64,000 nucleotides of DNA. Source: Elusimicrobiota bacterium. Lineage in GTDB: Bacteria > Elusimicrobiota > Elusimicrobia > F11. The DNA lies in contig JAJVIP010000011.1 of NCBI GenBank assembly GCA_022072025.1, forward strand, positions 1-64,000, given 5' to 3'. The notes beneath the pieces were generated by a model that saw only the letters and a program-made list of their open reading frames with translations, made no database searches and was not told the origin of the DNA. Position 1 is the stretch's first letter, and each line of letters opens with the position of its first letter. A program made the translations under genes and the position numbers. Positions 7,332-15,934 of this stretch are shown piece by piece.

Positions 7332-8663
7332 ATGCGGCGAATCATTTCAATTTTTCTCCTATTAATAGCGACTCATGGAACAATATCGAGCGCGGATTCC
7401 AACCTGCTTGTGGTGCTTCAAGTACAAGGAGTCATTAACCCCGTCATCGGGGATTACATCAAAGAAGAAATTGAACAAGCGGAAAAAAACAATGCCTCGG
7501 CGGTCTTGATTGAACTGGACACTCCGGGAGGACTGCTCGACACCACCCGGGACATCATCGGTTCCATGATCAATGCCGACTTCCCGGTCATTGTTTACGT
7601 CTCGCCGCGTGGAGCCCGGGCCACCTCGGCCGGCGTGTTTATCACCATGGCGTCGGACGTGGCCGCGATGGCTCCCGGCACCCATTTGGGCGCCGCCCAC
7701 CCGGTCAATATTGGAGGAGACACTCCCTCCATGCCCACCAATTCCAAAGAATCGAAAACCCCCGCCAAAAACGATGGAAACGTCATGAATGAAAAAATGG
7801 TGTCTGACGCGGCCGCTTACATCCGATCCATCGCCGCCGATAAAGGCCGCAACGCGGCCTGGGCGGAAAAAGCGGTGCGAGAAAGCGTCTCGCTGACCTC
7901 TGAAGAAGCGCTGAAGGAAAAGGTCATTGAATATGTGGCCGAATCACAAGAGGAACTCCTCAAAGCTCTGGAAGGAAAAACCATCACGAAAAACGGAAAG
8001 AAGATCGTTTTGAATCTGACAGGAAAAACCGTCCGAATCGTTCCCATGAGCCCTTTTAAAAAATTCCTTCAAATATTGGCCCACCCAAATGTGGCCTATA
8101 TTTTGATGACGTTGGGAGTCTATGGCCTGATCTATGAATTGGCCTCGCCCGGCATTGGCTTGGGAGGCGTGGTGGGAGGCATTTGCTTGTTGCTGGCCTT
8201 TTTCTCTCTACAAATTCTCCCGATTAATATGGTCGGTTTGGCTTTGATTGTGTTGGGAGTTCTTATGCTCATATTGGAATTGCTCAATCCCACCCATGGA
8301 CTGCTCACCTTTGGGGGTCTGATCGCCTTTGCTTTGGGATCTTTTTTTCTGATCGATACCCATCAGAACCCTTCGTTGGGTCGAGTGTCCATCGAGCTGA
8401 TTGCCTCTACGGTAGGCGTAACGGCGCTCTTTTTTGGCGTGGCGCTCAAAAAAACCTTGGCCGCGAAACAAGCCAAACCCAGAACCGGAGCGGAAAGCCT
8501 CATTGGGATGATCGGGACCGTCACCACGGCGCTCCAACCCGAAGGAAATGTTGATTTGAACGGAGAATTGTGGACAGCGATATCGGATTTGACAGTTGAA
8601 TCTGGAGAAAAAGTCAAAGTAGTGAAGGTGGATGGAATAAAACTTTATGTTGAAAAAGTTTAG
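7332..8663 (+). CDS. nfeD: NfeD-type membrane serine protease (long form)
   Basis: The 443-residue protein has a signal peptide (to about residue 20) and a ClpP-class protease domain (about 25-240). The domain carries ELDTPGGLLD, the nucleophile segment RATSAGVF (Ser99) and the Lys of NEKMVSDAA (Lys155), which form the Ser-Lys dyad of the family. Four or so membrane helices follow (about 255-375), then a C-terminal OB-fold NfeD domain (about 390-443). NfeD proteases cleave stomatin-type proteins, and the gene directly downstream is such a slipin, 12 bp away with its own GGAGG. The pair is a conserved operon linked to membrane microdomain quality control. Confidence 0.93.
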   Translation: MRRIISIFLLLIATHGTISSADSNLLVVLQVQGVINPVIGDYIKEEIEQAEKNNASAVLIELDTPGGLLDTTRDIIGSMINADFPVIVYVSPRGARATSAGVFITMASDVAAMAPGTHLGAAHPVNIGGDTPSMPTNSKESKTPAKNDGNVMNEKMVSDAAAYIRSIAADKGRNAAWAEKAVRESVSLTSEEALKEKVIEYVAESQEELLKALEGKTITKNGKKIVLNLTGKTVRIVPMSPFKKFLQILAHPNVAYILMTLGVYGLIYELASPGIGLGGVVGGICLLLAFFSLQILPINMVGLALIVLGVLMLILELLNPTHGLLTFGGLIAFALGSFFLIDTHQNPSLGRVSIELIASTVGVTALFFGVALKKTLAAKQAKPRTGAESLIGMIGTVTTALQPEGNVDLNGELWTAISDLTVESGEKVKVVKVDGIKLYVEKV

Positions 8664-8675
8664 AGGAGGCGTGGT

Positions 8676-9449
8676 ATGGGCTTTGTGTCAGGTTTGATTG
8701 GTTCGGTGTTGTTTCCTTTTCTCGTTTTGGGGTTTATCATTGTTTATAACGGCGCGCGGGTCTTAGCGGAATACGAACGCGGCGTCGTGTTTCGGTTGGG
8801 CCGTTTGATCGACGTAAAAGGCCCAGGCCTCATCATTATTATTCCTTTCGTGGACCGAATGGTGCGGGTGGACCTGCGAACTATCACATTGGACGTGCCC
8901 GTTCAAGAAGTTATCACGCGAGACAATGTCACCGTGAAAGTGAACGCCGTTTGTTATTTCCGGGTTTTGGATCCGAACAAGGCGGTGGTGGCAGTCCAAA
9001 ATTATATTGTGGCCACCTCCCAAATTGCCCAAACCTCCATGCGCAGCGTGGTCGGCCAAGTGGCGCTGGACGAACTTCTCTCCAACCGCGAAGAACTCAA
9101 TGCCCGCCTCCAAAAGATTATCGACCACCAAACCGATCCATGGGGCATTAAAGTCAGTATCGTTGAATTAAAAGACGTGCAGATTCCTGAAAATATGCAA
9201 CGCGCCATGGCTCAACAAGCCGAAGCAGAACGGGAACGCCGCGCCAAAATCATCAACGCGGAAGGAGAGCTTCAAGCCTCTCAAAAACTGGCCGAAGCGG
9301 CTGGCGTGCTTGGCAAAGAACCCGGCGCGCTTCAACTGCGATATCTGCAAACCGCTCGGGAAATGACCTCGGGCAAAAGCTCCACGATCATTTTTCCGCT
9401 GCCCATCGACCTCATGAATGCTTTCGCCAAATTGGTGAATAAGTCCTAA
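8676..9449 (+). CDS. Slipin / stomatin-like SPFH domain protein
   Basis: The 257-residue protein has one N-terminal membrane anchor (about residues 8-26) and then an SPFH/band-7 domain. Family motifs seen are [15 protein letters not shown] (here [15 protein letters not shown]), [46 protein letters not shown]-like spacing, and [20 protein letters not shown] coiled-coil [17 protein letters not shown] segment follows. Slipins oligomerise at membrane microdomains and are substrates of the NfeD protease encoded just upstream. The start is set by GGAGG at 8664-8668. The next 302 bp (9450-9751) contain no gene, only a large palindromic repeat. Confidence 0.93.
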   Translation: MGFVSGLIGSVLFPFLVLGFIIVYNGARVLAEYERGVVFRLGRLIDVKGPGLIIIIPFVDRMVRVDLRTITLDVPVQEVITRDNVTVKVNAVCYFRVLDPNKAVVAVQNYIVATSQIAQTSMRSVVGQVALDELLSNREELNARLQKIIDHQTDPWGIKVSIVELKDVQIPENMQRAMAQQAEAERERRAKIINAEGELQASQKLAEAAGVLGKEPGALQLRYLQTAREMTSGKSSTIIFPLPIDLMNAFAKLVNKS

Positions 9450-9500
9450 GTGCCCCGTTTCATAAGTACAGTAACGTATTGTGGAGTAATGACGGCCAGC

Positions 9501-9586
9501 CGTCGCCCCGGCACGTTTTTGGCCGGGGCCTAGGTTTTTTCTCAGATGAAAACCTGGGCCCCGGCCAAAAACGTGCCGGGGCGACG
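9501..9586. repeat. Large GC-rich palindromic repeat, family A, copy 1
   Basis: Arms 9501-9537 and 9549-9586 are inverted copies built from CGTCGCCCCGGCACG, GGCCGGGGCCTAGG and a T/A run, with one obvious mismatch, around a 10-base loop. The palindrome continues weakly into the flanks: TACAGTAACGTA near 9467 faces TACGTCTGTA near 9616. The right flank (9587-9632) recurs in inverted orientation at 30250-30289. Similar cores occur at 20614, 28517, 30290, 54922 and 58924. As RNA it would form a very stable hairpin able to act as a bidirectional transcription or 3'-end barrier between the slipin and pilT genes. The rest of 9450-9751 shows nothing definite. Confidence 0.9.
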
Positions 9587-9751
9587 GGGTTGTTCAATGT
9601 CACTTTTCTTTTTACGTCTGTATTAATTCAGACTCCCCCCGCCGTTTTGAATCTTGTGTTGAAAATACGCAGGGTTTACCTCATATTCATACCATTGTGA
9701 TGGAGGGAATTGGGCCCTGGGCCATAAGCACTCCGTCACGACAGGAGCCAC

Positions 9752-10813
9752 ATGGCCACACTCGACATTCTGTTTAAACAATTGGTGAGGAAGGGGGGAT
9801 CGGATCTCCACTTGTATACCAACGGATGCCCCGTTGTCCGCATCGATGGCCATATGCAAACCCTGCTGGACGAATCAATGATAAGCGCGGAACAAATGCG
9901 CACACTTCTCATGGAAATTGCGCCCAAGTCAAATTGGGATACCTACATACAAACGGGCGACACGGATTTTGCCTATGAATTAGTCGGAGAAGGTCGATTT
10001 CGTTGTAATTATTTTCTGGATAGCAAGGGCATGGGAGCCGTGTTTCGATTAATCCCCTCAAAAATAAGATCGATGCAAGAATTGGGGCTACCCGCGGTGG
10101 TCACGGAGTGGGCAAAACTTTCCAAGGGACTCATTATCGTGACGGGGCCCACAGGATCTGGAAAATCGACCACTCTGGCGGCGATCATCGACCACATCAA
10201 CGCCACCCGGCTAGACCACATCATCACCATTGAAGACCCCATTGAATTCGTGTACCAAAACAAACAATGCACGATTAACCAACGGGAAGTCAAACGCCAC
10301 ACCCAAGATTTTAAAACCGCGCTCCGCGCCGCTTTGAGGCAAGATCCCGATGTGGTGCTCGTGGGAGAAATGCGCGACCTGGAGACATTCGAGATTGCCA
10401 TGGAAACGGCAGAAACAGGTCATTTGGTTTTCGCCACACTTCACACCACCACCGCCGCCTCCACCATTGACCGCATCATCAACCAATTTCCAGAAGGCCA
10501 ACGCGATCAAATTCGTGTCATGTTGAGTTCCACCTTGCGCGGCGTGTTGGCGCAAGTCCTGTGTAAAAACCTGGTCAAAGGACGAACCGCCGCCATGGAA
10601 ATTTTAAGCGTGAACCCCGCCATCGCCAATTTTATTCGGGAAGGTAAAACGCATCAGATCCCTTCGTCCATACAGACCGGATCCAAAGAGGGCATGCAAC
10701 TGATGAATGATGCCCTTGCCAATCTTGTTCGACACCAAATTGTCAGTTTCGATGAAGCCTACCTCCGGTCTTCTGATAAAAGTGATTTACAGTTACGCCT
10801 CAAAAGCGCTTAA
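9752..10813 (+). CDS. pilT: Type IV pilus retraction ATPase PilT
   Basis: The 353-residue hexameric AAA-type secretion ATPase has an N-terminal PAS-like domain (about 1-100) and a C-terminal RecA domain. Motifs seen: Walker A GPTGSGKST (132-140), Asp box TIEDPIEF (about 159-166), Walker B VVLVGEMRD (201-209) and the His box ETGHLVFATLHT (221-232). The length and the GEMRD/LHT pattern fit PilT, which retracts type IV pili, rather than PilB. The C-terminal AIREGK-like motif appears here as FIREGKTHQIPS. No other pilus genes are in the window. Two FlgO-like genes follow within 5 bp and likely share its transcript. Confidence 0.92.
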   Translation: MATLDILFKQLVRKGGSDLHLYTNGCPVVRIDGHMQTLLDESMISAEQMRTLLMEIAPKSNWDTYIQTGDTDFAYELVGEGRFRCNYFLDSKGMGAVFRLIPSKIRSMQELGLPAVVTEWAKLSKGLIIVTGPTGSGKSTTLAAIIDHINATRLDHIITIEDPIEFVYQNKQCTINQREVKRHTQDFKTALRAALRQDPDVVLVGEMRDLETFEIAMETAETGHLVFATLHTTTAASTIDRIINQFPEGQRDQIRVMLSSTLRGVLAQVLCKNLVKGRTAAMEILSVNPAIANFIREGKTHQIPSSIQTGSKEGMQLMNDALANLVRHQIVSFDEAYLRSSDKSDLQLRLKSA

Positions 10814-10817
10814 TTCC

Positions 10818-11303
10818 ATGAAACGCGTGCTTGTTTTTGGATTTATTTTCATGTCTCTTCCCTGTCTCCAGGCGGAAATGTCCCTCAAAAAAGTGGCGGC
10901 GGAATTGGCCGCTCAAATTCGCAAACAGGGCCCAACCACGGTAGCGGTTTTGGCCTTACCTCATCATGACAACCACAAAAGTGATGGCCCAATGACCATC
11001 TCGGAGATTTTGGCGTCAAACTTGGCCGCCGATAATAAATTTACCGTCGTTGAACGTCATAAGTTGAATCAGGCGTTAAGCGAACTTCGACTCTCAACCA
11101 CGGGCATGATCGACCCTCAAACCGCCAAAGCCATTGGCCAGATGTTGGGGGCAGAGGTGATTGTCACGGGAACCCTGATCAACCTTCCCGATGATATGTG
11201 CGAGGTCAACGTCCGGGCCCTATTGGCGAAAAACGGGCGTGTCATTGCCGCTGAACGAACGACACTGGAACGAACGTGGAAAGACAAGCGGGTTCTCAAC
11301 TGA
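10818..11303 (+). CDS. FlgO-like secreted/outer-membrane protein, paralogue 1
   Basis: The 161-residue product has a signal peptide (MKRVLVFGFIFMSLPCLQAE) and then a FlgO/CsgG-like domain. Its parts are TTVAVLALP, SEILASNLAADNKFTVVERHKLNQALSEL, AKAIGQMLGAEVIVTGTLINLP and VNVRALLAKNGRVIAAER. The family fold is that of TolB-N/CsgG; FlgO is an outer-membrane protein linked to flagella in Vibrio, and related domains assess copy or assemble envelope structures. The start ATG at 10818 is 5 bp after the pilT stop; the longer open frame upstream lies inside pilT and is not used. It overlaps the next, related gene by one base (TGATG). A role in the envelope near the pilus machine is an inference. Confidence 0.8.
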   Translation: MKRVLVFGFIFMSLPCLQAEMSLKKVAAELAAQIRKQGPTTVAVLALPHHDNHKSDGPMTISEILASNLAADNKFTVVERHKLNQALSELRLSTTGMIDPQTAKAIGQMLGAEVIVTGTLINLPDDMCEVNVRALLAKNGRVIAAERTTLERTWKDKRVLN

Positions 11304-11980
11304 TGCGCCGTCCAATTTTCTGGATATTTTTCATCCTTTGCGTGGGACAACTTCAGGCAGCGGATGATTTGAGGCCTCTCTCAAAAAAATTAATCAGCGG
11401 TGTTAAGAACAAAACAAAACCCACATTGGCGGTTCTCAATTTTCCCTATGCCAAAAATAAAATGAGTACGGGTTCGCACTTGGTATCGGAAAGAATGGTG
11501 ACCTATTTGGTTCAAGGAGGCGCCACCGTGGTGGAGAGGCGGCTTCTGGAAAAAATATTAGAAGAGAGAAAACTTTGGGACACGGGCGTCGCTCATTCGG
11601 ATTTGGCGAAAACAGTTGGAAAACTGGTGGGAGCCGACGCGGTGGTGACGGGCCTTTTGTCTGACTTGTCTGAAACCCAAACCGAGGTGTTCGCCCGTAT
11701 TGTAAAAATTGACTCGGGTGAAATTATGTCGGCCGCAGCCTCTTTCATTGATCGAATATGGAGAGACCCACCCCGTCTGCCAAGGGCCGCTCAACCCCGC
11801 TCCGCGGTCCCAGGAGCGATGCCCTATCTACCCACTTCATTGGAATCGCCATTGGACCAAAATGTTTCCGAACCACTGACAGAAACTTCACGGAAAAACA
11901 GACGCTCCTATTATTCGGTCCCCATTCCGGTTTCACTTATTTCCAATTACCCCGCATCCCGAGGAGGCTCGTCAAAATGA
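11303..11980 (+). CDS. FlgO-like secreted protein, paralogue 2
   Basis: The 225-residue protein has a signal peptide (MRRPIFWIFFILCVGQLQAA) and the same FlgO/CsgG-like core as its upstream neighbour: TLAVLNFPY, VSERMVTYLVQGGATVVERRLLEKIL, AKTVGKLVGADAVVTGLLSDLS and VFARIVKIDSGEIMSAA. A Pro/Arg/Ser-rich tail of about 70 residues follows and ends in PASRGGSSK. The pair probably arose by tandem duplication. The start overlaps the previous stop (TGATG), and its own stop overlaps the downstream permease start (ATGA), so pilT, both FlgO-like genes and the permease look co-transcribed. The tail may be natively unfolded. The function is unknown. Confidence 0.78.
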   Translation: MRRPIFWIFFILCVGQLQAADDLRPLSKKLISGVKNKTKPTLAVLNFPYAKNKMSTGSHLVSERMVTYLVQGGATVVERRLLEKILEERKLWDTGVAHSDLAKTVGKLVGADAVVTGLLSDLSETQTEVFARIVKIDSGEIMSAAASFIDRIWRDPPRLPRAAQPRSAVPGAMPYLPTSLESPLDQNVSEPLTETSRKNRRSYYSVPIPVSLISNYPASRGGSSK

Positions 11981-13533
11981 AACGCAAAGAGAAATGGTTT
12001 TATCATGGTGACATCGACGGGTTCTTCGGGTTGTTTATCGACAATTTGATTCAACTGATGTTGATTTCGGTGCTGTGCCGGTACGCCTGCGGTTTTCCCC
12101 TGGAATTAATCACGGAGCGTATATTGCCGGGGGTTGGGCTCTCCATTTTTGTGGGCAATCTTTTTTACGCTTGGCAGGCTCGGAAACTGGCATTAAGCAA
12201 CCCTGAGAAAAAGGTGACCGCGCTTCCTTTTGGCATCAACACCGTAAGCCTGTTGGCTTTTATTTTCTTGGTCATGAGCCCGGTCTACAATGAAACAGGA
12301 GATGCGAACTTGGCCTGGCAGGCCGGTCTGGGTGCTTGCTTGGTCAGCGGAGTGATTGAAACGTTGGGCGCTTTTGTCGGGACATGGATTAAACGACACA
12401 CCCCTCGCGCCGCGCTCCTTTCAGGCCTGGGAGGAGTGGCGCTGTCATTCATCGTGCTTGGATTTTCTTTTCAGATTTTTTCCACGCCGGCCTTCTCGCT
12501 GATTCCCATGATGTTGGTTTTGTTTTTTTACGCGTCGAAAATTCGCCTTCCCTTCCATTTGCCTTCTGGCGCCATGGCCATGCTCATTGGAGGAATTCTA
12601 GCCTGGTGTCTCAAATGGATGGGTTTCTTAGATTTCACATTGCTGCAAGAACCGATGGCCCTTTCATTAAATGTTCCCATCCCGGCCTTTTCAGAGATAT
12701 TCGCTTCTCTTCAAGGGCCCACCGGCTGGCAAATGATATCGGTGGTTATCCCGGTGGCCTTGTTTAATGTGATTGGATCGATTCAGAATTTGGAAAGCGC
12801 TGAAGCCGCCGGGGACTCCTTTGACACCCAACCCACCCTGTTGGTAAATGGTCTCACCTCTCTGTTGGCTTGCGGTTTTGGAGCCCCCTTTCCCACCTCG
12901 CTTTATATTGGCCACCCGGGATGGAAATCGATGGGCGCGCGAACCGGATATTCCATTTTGAATGGGGTTGCCATTGCGCTTGTGTGCATGACGGGGGGCA
13001 TTAACCTTATTCTTAAAATGATTCCCATGGAGGGGGCTTTGGGAATTCTCATTTGGATTGGGTTGGTCATTGTCGCGGAAGCCACGACCAAAACTGAAGC
13101 CAAACATGGCGTGGCTGTTGCTTTGGGACTGGTGCCGGCTTTCGCGGCTTGGGTGCTCAGCATCATTGAAACCACCTTGCGCGTGGCTGGAACCGACTTG
13201 TACACCGTGATTGACCAATTTAAAGGCGAACTGGCGATTCAAGGAATTCTTTCGCTGTATCAAGGTTTCTTGCTCATTTCGATTGTTCTCTCCGCCATTT
13301 TGGCCCATGTCATTGACCGGCAATTCCTAAAGGCGGCCTGGTGGAGTTTTTCTGGAGCGCTTTTTTCGTCCGTGGGATTGATCCACGCCTATCAATTAAC
13401 ACCCTCGGGTCTTCACACCTCGCTGGGGTGGTTGACCGCTCCTTGGTTTACCTTTGCCTATGGTTTTTTGGGCGTCACCTTGTTGGTGATGAGTCGGCTG
13501 AGCCCGAAACAATTCGAACCCTCTAACTTGTAG
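11977..13533 (+). CDS. NCS2-like permease of unknown substrate
   Basis: A 518-residue integral membrane protein with about 12-14 helices. The N-terminus KWFYHGDIDGFFGLFIDNLIQL and the segment PGVGLSIFVGNLFYAWQARKLA, followed by VTALPFGINTVSLLAF, resemble the xanthine/uracil/AzgA-like permease superfamily: the ALPFGINT stretch sits where NCS2 proteins have their TM3 signature. FGAPFPTSLYIGHPGWKSMGARTGYSILNG near residue 305 corresponds to the second conserved unwound-helix region. The substrate is not predictable. The start at 11977 has GAGGAGG at 11961-11967 and overlaps the previous stop by 4 bp. The longer open frame from 11758 lies inside the FlgO-like gene and is rejected. Confidence 0.75.
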   Translation: MKRKEKWFYHGDIDGFFGLFIDNLIQLMLISVLCRYACGFPLELITERILPGVGLSIFVGNLFYAWQARKLALSNPEKKVTALPFGINTVSLLAFIFLVMSPVYNETGDANLAWQAGLGACLVSGVIETLGAFVGTWIKRHTPRAALLSGLGGVALSFIVLGFSFQIFSTPAFSLIPMMLVLFFYASKIRLPFHLPSGAMAMLIGGILAWCLKWMGFLDFTLLQEPMALSLNVPIPAFSEIFASLQGPTGWQMISVVIPVALFNVIGSIQNLESAEAAGDSFDTQPTLLVNGLTSLLACGFGAPFPTSLYIGHPGWKSMGARTGYSILNGVAIALVCMTGGINLILKMIPMEGALGILIWIGLVIVAEATTKTEAKHGVAVALGLVPAFAAWVLSIIETTLRVAGTDLYTVIDQFKGELAIQGILSLYQGFLLISIVLSAILAHVIDRQFLKAAWWSFSGALFSSVGLIHAYQLTPSGLHTSLGWLTAPWFTFAYGFLGVTLLVMSRLSPKQFEPSNL

Positions 13534-13627
13534 AATCCCAACCAACCGGGAACCTGAAGAGCACCCTCTTGTTCCAAGTGCTGCCTCAGTCTCAACCAAC
13601 ATTCCAAATCAACTAAGGAGTAATGAA

Positions 13628-14263
13628 ATGAAATTATCTGCTCTCAAAATCGCCGCATTTGTGGTTCTGGGTCTATCCATGAGCCCCGTAACCCAAGCCG
13701 AAGTTAAAAAAGTTAAACCTGTTCAGAGTCCCCATCAAATGGCGAAAGTGGATGTGGCCAACAGCAAATTAACCTGGATTGGAAAAAAAGTGACTGGTCA
13801 ACACAATGGATCGCTCCTTCTTAAAGATGGAGAACTTCATCTGGCCAAAAATGAAATTGTGGGTGGAACGTTCAATGTGGACATGACCAGCCTGACCGTG
13901 GAGGACCTCAAAGATGAAAAATCAAACCAAAACCTGGTTGGACATTTGAAGTCAGATGATTTCTTTAGCGCCGCCACCAATCCCATCGCCACCTTTAAGA
14001 TTGTTTCCGTTAAGCCCATCACGCTGGAAGGCGCGACCCATGAAGTTCAGGGGACGCTGACCATCAAAGGCATCACACATCCTTTGAGTTTTCCGGCCAC
14101 GATCACTGTCAACCAAGGTTTGGTTTCGGCTCAGGCCAAAGAAATTAAAGTGGACCGAACCCTCTATAACATCCGTTACGGTTCAGGAAAGTTCTTTCAA
14201 AACTTGGGCGACAAAACCATCAACGATCATTTCACGGTTGATTTGACGTTGGTTGCGAAATAA
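13628..14263 (+). CDS. YceI family periplasmic protein
   Basis: The 211-residue protein has a Sec signal peptide (cleavage after about THR-QAE, residue 24) and a lipocalin-like YceI domain. The patterns seen are NSKLTWIGKKVTGQHNGSL, EIVGGTFNVDMTSLTVEDL, LVGHLKSDDFFSAATNPIATFK, GTLTIKGITHPLSFPATI and the closing INDHFTVDLTLVAK. YceI proteins bind long isoprenoid-type amphiphiles in the periplasm. A clear AAGGAG lies 8 bp before the ATG. The gene is monocistronic in appearance, followed by a strong stem-loop. Confidence 0.92.
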   Translation: MKLSALKIAAFVVLGLSMSPVTQAEVKKVKPVQSPHQMAKVDVANSKLTWIGKKVTGQHNGSLLLKDGELHLAKNEIVGGTFNVDMTSLTVEDLKDEKSNQNLVGHLKSDDFFSAATNPIATFKIVSVKPITLEGATHEVQGTLTIKGITHPLSFPATITVNQGLVSAQAKEIKVDRTLYNIRYGSGKFFQNLGDKTINDHFTVDLTLVAK

Positions 14264-14276
14264 AAAATTCCCCTCC

Positions 14277-14311
14277 TTCCCTCCCCCTTGATAAGGGGGG
14301 GAGGGAATTTT
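14277..14311 (+). terminator. Stem-loop after yceI, probable terminator
   Basis: TTCCCTCCCCCTT (14277-14289) is inverted as AAGGGGGGGAGGGAA (14293-14307), with a short GATA-type loop and a following TTTT. It starts 13 bp after the YceI stop. The C-rich/G-rich arms resemble a dispersed repeat as well as an intrinsic terminator. Confidence 0.6.
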
Positions 14312-14392
14312 GGTTCCGTATCACCAACAAGGACTTCTGAAAACCCATGACTGGAACAGTTCGTTTTACCCAAATTTTCCACTTGGATAGCC

Positions 14393-14481
14393 GTCATTCC
14401 CGCGTAGGCGGGAATCCAGGCTGTAACCCTGCTCATCAACAACATGTTTAAGGACTGGATCCCCGCCTGCGCGGGGATGAC
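14393..14481. repeat. Inverted repeat of the GTCATTCCCGCG type (family B)
   Basis: GTCATTCCCGCGTAGGCGGG...AATCCAG (14393-14418) faces CTGGATCCCCGCCTGCGCGG...GATGAC (14455-14481) as an imperfect inverted repeat around about 36 bases. Each arm is itself a hairpin (CCCGCGTAGGCGGG and CCCCGCCTGCGCGGGG). Elements of this type are common dispersed repeats in many bacterial genomes. The right arm contains the likely ATG of the next gene. Confidence 0.85.
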
Positions 14482-15934
14482 AACCTATTTAATTCTGCTC
14501 GTATTCCTCTTTTCAATTCACCCCTTGAGGGGAGAAGAATCTCCTGTCGAAGTTTGGGATTTAAGAACCGTTGCGGACCGGGCCTTGGCACATTCACCAG
14601 AGTTAAAAGCCGCTCTCACGGAACTGCAAATTTCCCGGTTGGAGGAGCCCCTTTTCCTTTCCGAATTGGACACCCAACTTGAATCGGGGTATCAACGCAC
14701 GGATGATCAATCTCCGAGGGCGGCCCCGCTTTTTGAAGGGACCCGCAGCCAACTTGAAACATTCCATGTGGATTTGGCTCAGAAAACCTTGATTGGAACG
14801 GAAGCGCGATTGGCCTGGGCCAACGAAAGTCTTGACAATCGGTCCCAGTTTCGGGTGTTGGATCCCAGCGCCGGATCTATTCTTTCATTGCAAATCAAAC
14901 AAAACCTGCTGCGTTATCTGTGGGGCCGGCCTGATGTGTCCCGCCGGAAACGTTATCGGTCCAATGTTACGGCTCAAATAGAAAAAGTTCGCCATCTTTC
15001 AACCGAATTGGTCGCCAACGCGACCCGCGCCTATCTTGAGGTTCAGTTCGCCCTCCAACGGGTCCATATTGCTGGGGAAGGTTTGGCCATTGCCGAGAAA
15101 CTCCTCCAATCCAACAATGAAAAGATAAAGTTTGGTTTGGTCGAAGAGTCCGACGTGGCACAGTCATTGGCGTCGGTTGAAGCGGAGAAAACCGAAATCC
15201 TGGTCGCTCAATCTTTTCTCAAATCCAAGCAAAACGCCCTCGCAGAAATCATTGGAGAATCGATTTCCGTCTCTTCTGCGACATCGATGACCTTACCCGT
15301 TCCCCTTCCTCTTTCCTCTTTGGATTCTTCGCTTCAGGAGGCTCTGATAAATCGAGGGGACATCAAATCCCTGGAGGCCTCGGTGCAGGCCGCTGAATGG
15401 GCCGCTCGAAGCGAAGTGCTCGAAACATTGCCGCAGTTGTCTCTGAACGCTTCCTACGGAATGGCTGGACTTGATTACACTTACAACGGAGCGTGGGATG
15501 ATTTGGGCGGATTTGATCATCCAGTAAAATCCATTGGCTTTCAGTTCATCTCTCCGCTGGGTTATCGCAAAGAAAAATTGCTTCGAAAAAACAAAAAACT
15601 CGAGTTGGAATACATTCGACAAAACTTGGAACGAACCAAACTGATGGTCGACCGAGAAGTTCGCGACGCGTGGGAAAATGTTCAGATGAACCGCCTGCGA
15701 CTAACGGCGAGAGAAAACTTGGTTTCTCTGCATAGGAAAAAGTTTATTGCTGAAAGAGACAATTTCAGGCGGGGGCGTTCCACCACTGATATCTTGGTGA
15801 GATTCCAGCAAGAAATTCATCAAGCAGAATTGCTGCTGGCGCGCGCTCAAGCGGATCAGCAAATGGCGGAAATTGATTTGGCCCGCGCCACTGGAACCTT
15901 GCTCTCTGAGCTGGATATGGAAAAAAATCCATGA
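14477..15934 (+). CDS. TolC-family outer membrane efflux protein
   Basis: The 485-residue protein has a signal peptide (MTTYLILLVFLFSIHPLRG) and the two long helical OEP repeats typical of TolC-like trimers (about residues 35-225 and 260-470). Conserved segments include TVADRALAHSPELKAAL, ELVANATRAYLEVQFALQRV, LSLNASYGMAGLDY and ARAQADQQMAEIDLARATGTLL. The annotated-looking start at 14444 (MFKDWIPACAGM) is only translated repeat DNA; the ATG at 14477, the last bases of that repeat, is the better start. The stop overlaps the RND pump start by 4 bp. With that pump it should form a tripartite exporter, but no periplasmic adaptor gene is adjacent. Confidence 0.87.
   Translation: MTTYLILLVFLFSIHPLRGEESPVEVWDLRTVADRALAHSPELKAALTELQISRLEEPLFLSELDTQLESGYQRTDDQSPRAAPLFEGTRSQLETFHVDLAQKTLIGTEARLAWANESLDNRSQFRVLDPSAGSILSLQIKQNLLRYLWGRPDVSRRKRYRSNVTAQIEKVRHLSTELVANATRAYLEVQFALQRVHIAGEGLAIAEKLLQSNNEKIKFGLVEESDVAQSLASVEAEKTEILVAQSFLKSKQNALAEIIGESISVSSATSMTLPVPLPLSSLDSSLQEALINRGDIKSLEASVQAAEWAARSEVLETLPQLSLNASYGMAGLDYTYNGAWDDLGGFDHPVKSIGFQFISPLGYRKEKLLRKNKKLELEYIRQNLERTKLMVDREVRDAWENVQMNRLRLTARENLVSLHRKKFIAERDNFRRGRSTTDILVRFQQEIHQAELLLARAQADQQMAEIDLARATGTLLSELDMEKNP

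Noticed and set aside
12691-13323. 210-codon frame on the minus strand within the permease gene
   Set aside because: It is composed of His/Gln/Arg/Asn-rich low-complexity residues typical of antisense to hydrophobic helices; no ribosome site or motif is seen.
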